A DNA stretch of 64,000 bases from NCBI GenBank assembly GCA_014925825.1, contig JACGCK010000005.1:1054001-1118000 (forward strand), read 5' to 3'. Shown here in pieces: positions 55,901 through 64,000 of the stretch. The notes beneath the pieces were generated by a model. That model made no database searches. It worked only from the letters and a program-made list of their open reading frames with translations, and had not been told where the DNA came from. Position numbers and translations under genes: made by a program. The DNA is from Pholiota molesta. Its lineage: Eukaryota; Basidiomycota; Agaricomycetes; Agaricales; Strophariaceae. Numbering within the stretch: the first letter of the stretch is position 1; each line of letters begins with the position of its first letter.

Positions 55901-58900
55901 CGACCCTAATATTTAAAAAGGACGACAACTTGGCAATTATACTTCGGGAATTCGTGGCCCAGCAACGGAAACTTCCAGGAATTAGGTCTGATCCCGAGCC
56001 ATGGCCTTCATCTCCAGGCGCTCGCTCCGGCCCTACCAATCTTGCAGGCAACAGCGGTGAATTTGTTTCAGCTCGGCGTGCCCTCCTTTCTCGATTTGCC
56101 TTTCCTTGGTTATCAGAACTTCATGGCCTCGACCCCGTATTCTATGGCCAAATTGTTTTTGACACATGTTGTCAAGTTGCCGAGGATTCGAACATCCAAT
56201 TTCAAGTAACTGATCTAGGAAGTCAGCCCAGCAAAAATAAAGACGTAAGGGTGGCTATTTCCTTATCTTTTTTATAATGCCGACATGATTTACAGCAACA
56301 CCTTGCACGATGTGACGAAATCATGCGCTCAATTATCAAGCTAGCCCAATGTTCTGTCATCTTCACTGTATTTGATGATTTATTTCTTCGCTGGGCAAAT
56401 TTTGCGTACACTTTGGATATAGTGGAGAAGGTTAGTCACTTGTAATGAAACAATCAATAAGCATTCTCATAATGCCTTTTCTCCGCAGGCCATACCGTCT
56501 TTACATCGTCTTTTTTTACAAGATAACGAACTAACTCAATCCACCGCCGTGAATCAATCTAATTCAGTAGCCAATCCTACCGATTCATCTCACCAATCGT
56601 TCATTAATCCATTACGTGCGATCTCTAATCTTGCAAGCCAGTCTGAGATAGGTCTCCCTCGAACTCTATCCTATCTACCTATGATCATCAAATCCGGTGT
56701 TTACGTGCCGGTATCAACTTTCAAGCACTTTTTAGCCTTGATAGCTGCCAACAAACGCAACTCACTCGACAACGCAAACGTATTGCTCAGGGCAGTCCTG
56801 TTATCTTTGTGGCTCAAATCCACGGGAAGACAGGATTTTCAGGATCTGGTTGCTTCTTTGCACTCTGTGCTGTCATCTCAAGTATCCCAAAGTTTGGTCT
56901 CTGGAGATAATCCTGCCACTTCGTGAGTTTTTATTTTGAAAAATTATGCTAGATGTTCGTGGCAGAATTTGACCTTGATTGAAAGTTTGTCTATCATTCG
57001 TCAATCACTTGCAGCTTGCTTGCGAATATATGGTTGCGATAGAGCCAATATTATCGATGCTGGTATGATACCTGCCGTTGAAATCGAAAATTTGCCTTCA
57101 CGGTGAGCAATCCTGCTATGAAAAACAATTGGCAACGTTCTTATGAGACCTTCAACCTTCAATAGTCGAAAACTAAATCGCGGATCTATATCGGAGGATC
57201 CAATTGTTATTCATCCCGAAATCTTGAATGCTTTAGACCTATATCTTCAAAGCAAAGTCGAAGATGTCACTTGTCATGTAGCGAAATTTCTGAATATGTT
57301 CCTGACGGAATCACCCTTTTTGGAAGCATTTGAAATCGACAACTTTATATTAAGGAATGGGAAAATCATCGCTTCGTGGTACGTAGCCGATTCTTCGTGG
57401 TCTATTTTTGTGCTCAAGTTTCTTCAAGTGTCTGGGCTACCTATGATATACAACGAGATGATGTGGCAGTTGCTCGCACAACCCTTTTATTGAGGAGTCT
57501 CCTCATAGATCCGGAGCCAGTTCAAGAGGTGCTTTCTATGAACATGGATCCTGCAATGACTTCCACACACCAACGGTATGTAGACGTCTCAAGGGCTTGT
57601 GACGATCTTCTCAACAATATCAAGGCTTTCAAGTATCACTCGTCTGTTTCGAATGGTTTCGGATGTTACGAGCCCAGCTTTCAATGTAGAAGGTAGGCAA
57701 TGGCGTTCAAGCGTCATCGAGGTTTTCAATTATTACTTTTCTGCATTGTGGGCCGATCCCTGTGTAAGTAAACGCAGTCTGCTTAACAATCAAACCGTTA
57801 TTAATAATTATACAGGAAGAAGTTCGGGTAGCTGTGAAATCCTCGTCAGCAGCACTATTACCTCTCCATTTCGAAATCATTTCGCAGTGCTGGAGTGAAT
57901 CTCTATCAAAGGCCCCGATTACAGAACGCACTAGACTCGTTGCCTTTTTGATACAGCTTCACGGTCATTTTCCAACATGGAAAGGTTTTAACGCCAATAA
58001 TTATCCTTGCGTATATGCTTAACTGAGTCCTCTTTTTTAGTGCTATCCTGGGACTGTATGATAGAAACTCTTACTGAGTATGATTATGATCCAAAAAGTC
58101 TTCAAGATCCCTTGACCCTCAACGACGATGTAAGTGGAAAATTAAGCGGCTTCTACTGCTTTGTTCTAACTTACTGCAATGTTCCTAGATCGCTACGGCC
58201 AAAGCAATGCATGACTATCGACTATCCACCGCCGATCCTGAAATGGCTCCTCTACGGGTTGGTTCGAGGTCTTCTCCCTGCGGGCCTTCTGGCGACTTAC
58301 CCCATGTCTTTAGGTCTCTATTATTCTCCTTGGTTTGCAAATGATCGGGGACGGCGTTGAAATTGACAGTTTTTCACTGATGAAACTGAAGATTCAACTC
58401 GTACAAATTACAGGATTCTACGGCGTTTCAATCATACCAACTCAAAGTCGACAATCCTTTCGATTACAATTCAATGAAATCACTGACATATCAGAGGCGG
58501 CGTATCCGTGCATCGAAGAACTGGCCCACGTTGTTGATGCACCGCATTATCTCAAGGTGCCTAAGTCAGCCCTCGGTATAGCTGACAATCATGAGGACGA
58601 GGTAGCAACTGTCCTCATTGGATCAGTATTCATCGACGTCACCATCTATATGCTGGCAAATTCGCGAAAGCTATCGTCCTTACCAGTCTTAACGCTCAAA
58701 TGTCTCCTCGAAAGTCTATATATCATCATCCATAAGTACGATTTTGGTGATGCAATATTCCATCACCTACAACCTTCTCTTCGTCAAGCAATCTTGCGAT
58801 CTTCGGAATTATTATCGCAGGATATAAGTTACGAGCTAAGGCAGCTCTCCCTTTCTATTGCGCAAACCTCCATAAACAAATGGCATTCATTCTTAGGACC

Positions 58901-61024
58901 TAATATCTCGTACGTTGACTTAATATCTTTAGCTGTTGAGCTCATTCGTAATTCGTCATTTAGAACTATTCTCGAGCTTGTGGCGTCTGAGATATCATCT
59001 CAAACGCAAAACAGTCAAGATTCTCTTGTAATACATGGAAGACTACTTATTGGAACCACACTTCAGATGTATGTATTTAAATTTCTTGCTTTCGTCAAAA
59101 TCTCATGCGGAGAAGGTTCTGTAATAATGGATTACTGATTAGTCTCCTGAGGGTATGCCTTCCTCATGAATATTAACACTTGCTGAATCCTATGACTTTC
59201 AAGCGACCGTTACAACTATCCTTTTTCAACGTTCTGCACCAAATCTTCAACGCTCAAGGAAAAGATTCAAAAAACATTGTACCAACTTCCATATGCGATT
59301 CTTTGCTTCGAGACACCTTTTATCGTGCAGTTGAATGCGACCCTCAATTTTTTCAAACCGTGCTACAAAATATTTCAACTTTTATCGAAATCGTCTATTT
59401 CCAGGGCTATAGCTCAGATCTTATGACTTGTGAGATACATTTCTTCTTATCTGTTGTCATTTTCATTGAATTCATGATCACGCCTTGCAGATTGTGGGCA
59501 ATATCTTTCACTCTTAGCTCGTCGCATGTCAGACGGCAGTATGGAGGGATTGGACTCTTCCCCGCTTGTTGCGATATCCTCCGTTCTAATACAGCACAAC
59601 AGAAAGCATTCGAGGGTAATTTCCTCTATATCTGTGAGGCAAAACCATGATGATAAGGACCGTTTTAGGAGATATTGCCATATGTGGAAGTTGTTCTTCG
59701 GGTAGCTTTGAACAGATTGGGAGCTAATGAAGCTTCCTTGAAACAACTTATAAAGGCTGTGGTCCCAAGCAAACCCAAGGCTAATGGAATTCCAGGAACT
59801 GTCGATCTCATCAATGTCCTTTTTGATATTCTTCTAGATGGTTTCCGAATGAAAACAAAAATGCATCCTTTGACAATAAAGTGGCTCATCGAGGTGGGAT
59901 CCCAACTAGTTACGAAGATATGTAGTGTAACTTACTTTGCATATAGAGCCTGTCTTCCGCTGAGAAGTCCTTGGTATTATCTTCTTCGCCAAGTCAAAGG
60001 CAAACCTTCCGCAACATGACCGACGATGCCTACAACTTCCTACAAAACCATCCCTGGCACGAGGAGAATATTGATAACGATTTTCACGCTGTCGCTGCAA
60101 CCGGTAAATTAATTCTTGAGGAAGTCAATCGGGACCCAACGCACTTCAAGAAATTTACTGAGCCCGCGGCTGATGTACGTTACGATCTTCATCCCAGTTG
60201 TGTCAATCACGATGTCTTTCATAGAAATTCTCAAGGAATGTTCTTACAATCCGTTCCTGGAATATCTTGCTTCTGGTAACTTTGCAACAGATGGAGGATG
60301 ATTGGAAATCTATGATCTACGACCACTTTCACAACTTCAGTAGCACCTATTCTGCAACTTTACGGACTTATGTCTGGTCGGGAATATCTTCTACGCTCAC
60401 GGCGACCACAGACATAAATCAAGCACACATCGCTTTGAGATTATGGCTGATGCTTGTACATTCTATGTCTACCAAGAATCACAACGGGGAAACAGCGGTG
60501 ATTGGAATTTGGAACGAACTCTGGCCGCCGTTCGAAAGTTTCTTGAACGTATTGGAAAATGAAGTGCGAGTTGGATTAAATCCTGTAAGTTTTTCAACCT
60601 CAGGCTGTTCCAAATTGGTGATTAATCCTCTGCTATTAGGCCCTGGTATCATTGGCGTCAGCATCTGTAGCTGATCTTCTCCTATATCTGCGATCATTGA
60701 ATACCTCGCTCTCCCTTGATACGTCAACCCACATTGCTATTCTAAATCGCCTTCGCGCTCTCAACCGTGGAGAATCTTCGTCCAATAAGGTGAGTAAGAG
60801 CTGCTTCGTATTTCCTGTGAACAAAGCTTCATCGCTTCATTGGTTCGTAGATCACTCGAGCTTTGCGCAGCATGGTAGAGCCGCCTGTGCCTGTAGTTCC
60901 CAATGCACTCTTGGATCAAATTGCGAAGGAACTGGTGGCCGCTGAGAAAATAAGGATCATAGAGACTAGTGGAAGGATTCCGGGTGACAGATCTAGAAAA
61001 GAAGGAAGAGGGGTTCCCCTGTAG
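52913..61024 (+). CDS. giant C1-domain protein
   Basis: This gene encodes roughly 2,400 aa in about 20 exons, from MTDGPFGRGQLSPIE to KEGRGVPL. After a disordered start and a helical region there are two adjacent zinc modules around residues 520-650. The first is Cys-rich (CRSCLKPIRGFSLMCPSC, with HFDC). The second is a proper C1 module: H-x12-C-x2-C (from HSFIPSNW to CFVC), CGQC, x4-H-x2-C (ALHRKC) and a final Cys. Aromatic and Gly positions of diacylglycerol-binding C1 domains are only partly kept, so an atypical C1 that binds protein or membrane is likely. The remaining 1,700 residues look all-helical, like a HEAT/armadillo scaffold. I know no named orthologue. Single missing bases are needed at about 53065, 53865, 56923 and 58332; elsewhere splicing is clean. 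Confidence 0.75.
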
Positions 61025-61182
61025 CGCTGTAATTTCTTCGGTTCTAAGAGGATGATGATAAGATGAATATAGTGCATGCATCAAATTATGTTAATAGGGA
61101 CAAGATTCAATATAATACTATAGAGAACCATTCTGTGAGAACAATGCGTAGACTCTTTACATTTCTGCAATTTAACTTCTGG

Positions 61183-61555
61183 TCAAGCTGTCCTCAACCT
61201 AGCCTGCTGCGCTTTCTTTCGATTTTCTGCGGCGATTGTAGAACCAAAAAAGGCTCCAATCACTGAGAGGCCAACAATGAGAATGAATGCAGGTATCCGC
61301 ACAGCCCATTCTCTGGCCGGAAACCACCCATGTATTGGGCTAGAGCTATCAAAGAAAGGCTTTGATTTGTTGAGCGAGTATACGACAGATATTGCAGTGA
61401 AAAGTTGAAACTTACAAGGAACATTGCCCAAGTTGTGTAATATGTGAAGACGACGGACGCTGCCAGCAGCATGGCTCCGCCCATAGCTTTATCACTTCCC
61501 ACCTGGATGACTCTGATTGATATGGCATATTTAATAGGAGTGAAGTACACACCAT
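61183..61555 (-). CDS. DPM2: dolichol-phosphate mannosyltransferase subunit 2
   Basis: DPM2 is a small ER membrane subunit that stabilises dolichol-phosphate-mannose synthase and supports GPI-anchor synthesis. Exons on the minus strand are 61555-61553 (ATG only), 61502-61416 and 61359-61183, giving 88 aa. The sequence runs MVGSDKAMGGAMLLAASVVF (TM1), YYTTWAMFLPFFDSSSPIHG, WFPAREWAVRIPAFILIVGL (TM2) and a basic C terminus. The conserved Tyr-Tyr-Thr-x-W and the FFD/FP.REWAVRIP pattern identify the family. Without the intron at 61503-61552 there is no ATG in the right place, which supports the one-codon first exon. It is convergent with the C1-protein gene (158 bp) and divergent from TRS120 (248 bp). 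Confidence 0.93.
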
Positions 61556-61803
61556 TGTACAGCTGGCCTTTGAGGTTACAGGGAAGCAAGGGTGTTTTGG
61601 GTTTTTGTGATCATTGCAGCGGACGTGGCTCAGGTCAAGTTCATGTGACCTATTGATCGGCTTGCCAACTTCGTTTGATCAGATTCACTTTCCCCGCGTC
61701 CATAGCCTGTACAGTCAGTTCTCCTTCGTCTCAGGAACAGTTCTCTCCGCCCACTTCCACTTTGTGCTGCTGTTGGGTTTTTGAAAAGGTCGTTATCCAG
61801 TTC

Positions 61804-64000
61804 ATGGACACGCATGCTTTTGCGTCACTCGCACATGTCCGCATTCTCCTTATTCCTGTCGGTTTAATACCTCAAGCTTCTTTTGATGCCTACGCGGAAG
61901 AAATACGAAGTTACGAGATTTTAAAACTCGCTGAAATACCCACTGAAACTAAGGATAGGAAAGGCGAGTCAGCACAATGCCCGCTCTAGTTATTGCTAAT
62001 CCGACAGTAAACAGTCTCGCGTTTTCTACCCAGTCGAGGTCCACCACCCACCGAAGGAAGTCTACATCTCAGCTTTCCAACGCACCCACCTCCGCGATCG
62101 CATTCCGCGTTATCTCTTCTTCGCCCATCTCACTTTCCACTAGCTGTCATTGGGATTGCAACCGGCCCATATACTGATTCACTGAAATCGTTATATTCGC
62201 AATTCGATACCTCCTTGAGCGATATCTTTCCTGGTGGTGGCATATATCCTCTGGTGAAGAATTGTTGGATATTCGAGGAAATTGAAGGAACTTCCAATCT
62301 GGGATTTGAAGATACATTGCCTGGCATTACTGTCGTACCCCGAATAAAGAACAGGAAGTTGCATATTGGTACATTGTTGGGAGATTTGTGCTCGCAGATT
62401 CTCGCAGGATTTGAAGTGCTGGTAAGGGTTCCTTAATTACGATGGGATTTTTACTTATGTCTTGACCAGGTACAAGCTTCTGAAAATCCTTTAGGCAATG
62501 AATATCTTAACGCGTCCCTGATGCCCACTTTTCCACCTCTGTCTGAACTACCATCTCCATTAATTACATTGGCAACAAGTGACCCGCCCTCCACTATGAC
62601 TTCATTCGCCAGCCAACCTGAGGTATCAAGGAACTCATTCACCCTTGGTGCAGCACCTACCCTTAAACGCAATGCTTCTACCACTACCCCAACCACTCGT
62701 CCAGGCACTTTGAATGTTCAGGCACAGAAAAAGCGGCTGAGTGCTATCGGGACAAGTTCATCCCATGCTCGTCATTATAAGATGCTCGGTGACTTTTTTC
62801 TTTTGGCTGGCCGTACATTAGATGCCATGATGTGGTAGGTGCAACGGTTGTATACCCATTCCTGCTATCTTGACCTATAAATAGGTACAACGAAGCCGTA
62901 CAACTTTTTAGAAATTATCAGGACCCACTTTGGTATGCATCTACTTTGGAAGGAATGGCGATCGTCGCCATCCTTGATGCATGGTCAGTGGAACAAGGAT
63001 TGGTATGTGATTATTGTGGACATAATTCATGATCTGATGCGATAATCTGGGCAGAACAGCTCAGCTAAGGCTGTGAAAGGGGCTTGGACGGACGTCAGCG
63101 ACAAATTACAGCAAGCGATAAATCTATATATGAAGACGCCAGCACCTGAGGGGGAGCAAATACATTCATTGCTTACGCTCCTTTATTGCGAATGTGTCCT
63201 TCGCCAAACGCGCCTACTATTTGCTATTTGGTCATCAGAAGGTTGGGGACCCCCCGCCTTTGCAGCAATGCTTCAGCCTGGACCCCGACCCCATATATCC
63301 CCATCGTTGACTTCGGATGATAAGGTCAACTGGTTGAACTTGGACCGACTCAGCACTGTTACCAAAATTTCACGCTCGTCGATTTCAGCCGTCCTGACTC
63401 AACTACACGGGCCTTGGCTATTGCATTTGGGCCAAAGGGAGCGAATATCCGTATTGGAGGCGACAGCCAGCTTCTACGCTTGTCTAGGCTACCAGCGTAA
63501 AGAGGCCTACATCCTCCGTGAAGTCCTTGGATGTATTATGGATCTTATAGTCTGTGGCAGAGAAGAAGACGGGTTCTCACATCCATCTGGCGTCCCACCA
63601 ACGTCAGGATTGGGAATTCAGAATACGGGTCAGGGCCCAAGCTGGGGTGCCCTTGGAATCCGACTCAGCGAAAGCGCTGCCGGAAATGAGGGTATACTCA
63701 AACTATTGAAGCACATCTGCAAGGTCCTGGGTATAAATCTAGAAATTGTAGGGCTGGTGAATGATACTCAGCGAGAGATTCATGATCAGCACCTTACATT
63801 AGCTGACTATGACGAAGACACAATAGAGGAGCTTCGCGAACCTTGTGGTTGGCCAGAACTTCAAGTAGGCGTCGTCCGCGAAGCGGTTGCGGTCGCGGAA
63901 GCATTGCCTGGTTGGCCTTTTCTTCTGTGACAGTTGTTGCCCCCAATTGAATCTCAATTATTGGATAGATTTTCCTGCTGTTGCTCAATTCGCTCTCTCG
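61804..64000 (+). CDS. TRS120: TRAPP complex subunit Trs120, 5' part
   Basis: This is the N-terminal part of Trs120/TRAPPC9, a scaffold subunit of TRAPPII, which activates Rab11-type GTPases at the late Golgi. Exons: 61804-61963, 62015-62421, 62470-62834, 62885-63002, 63055-63910, and 63969 to the window edge. The protein starts MDTHAFASLAHVRILLIPVG, then FLPSRGPPPTEGSLHLSFPT, RPSHFPLAVIGIATGPYTDS, KNCWIFEEIEG, HARHYKMLGDFFLLAGRTLD, WYNEAVQLFRN, DPLWYASTLEGMAIVAILDA and YACLGYQRKEAYILREVLG. It continues past the end with DFPAVAQFALS. The first intron (61964-62014) uses a GC donor (AAAG-GCGAGT), the only frame-compatible choice seen. About 645 residues are in the window, roughly half of a typical fungal Trs120. 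Confidence 0.94.

Noticed and set aside
1..64000. Biosynthetic cluster, transposon, CRISPR or defence system
   Set aside because: I looked for core biosynthetic enzymes, transposase or reverse transcriptase motifs, terminal repeats and spaced repeats, and saw none. The genes are mostly single-copy housekeeping genes.

Overview
The window is nuclear DNA of a filamentous basidiomycete, most likely an Agaricomycete. The evidence is dense protein-coding genes on both strands, very many short introns (mostly 45-65 nt, GT-AG, some with CTAAT/CTGAC-like branch sites), intergenic gaps of 100-900 bp, and protein families that are typically fungal (indoleamine dioxygenase, TIM54, MTR3, Trs120, Ste23-type insulinase, a short-TM secreted-domain protein). 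There are no bacterial features, CRISPR arrays, tRNA or rRNA genes, and I recognise no transposable element.

Layout. 0-15 kb: 3' end of 3-hydroxyisobutyryl-CoA hydrolase, indoleamine 2,3-dioxygenase, RPA1 (replication protein A large subunit), a 1,134-aa predicted single-pass membrane protein of unknown role, an insulin-degrading enzyme, and CKS1 on the minus strand. 15-31 kb: the meiotic helicase MER3/HFM1, divergent from CKS1, then a run of minus-strand genes: TIM54, PRP45/SNW1, a tail-anchored inositol 5-phosphatase, beta-carbonic anhydrase and ribosomal protein L7. A long RPL7 intron carries a box C/D snoRNA like yeast snR39/snR59. 31-42 kb: a transmembrane protein, a cyclin L-like protein, a secreted double-psi-barrel protein, a PAP2 phosphatase, a DNAJC9-like J protein, and a FHIP/RAI16-like protein. 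42-52 kb: copper chaperone ATX1, an APC amino-acid permease, exosome subunit MTR3 divergent from an NSRP1-like splicing factor, a protein kinase, an unrecognised gene, and a DUF4211 protein. 52-64 kb: a ~2,400-aa C1-domain protein, DPM2, and the 5' part of TRAPP subunit TRS120, which runs off the end.

The genes are mostly single-copy housekeeping functions (replication, meiosis, splicing, RNA decay, mitochondrial import, trafficking). They do not form a metabolic cluster or a defence system.

Two observations stand out. First, the snoRNA sits in the RPL7 intron, the same host gene as in budding yeast. Second, at least a dozen isolated breaks in otherwise well conserved genes are all of one kind: one base missing. 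They lie on both strands and often in short homopolymers. This looks more like uncorrected deletion errors in the assembly than real pseudogenes, and gene models over those points should be treated accordingly. Exon boundaries were derived by hand from splice signals and reading-frame continuity. Where a model needed a missing base, this is stated.
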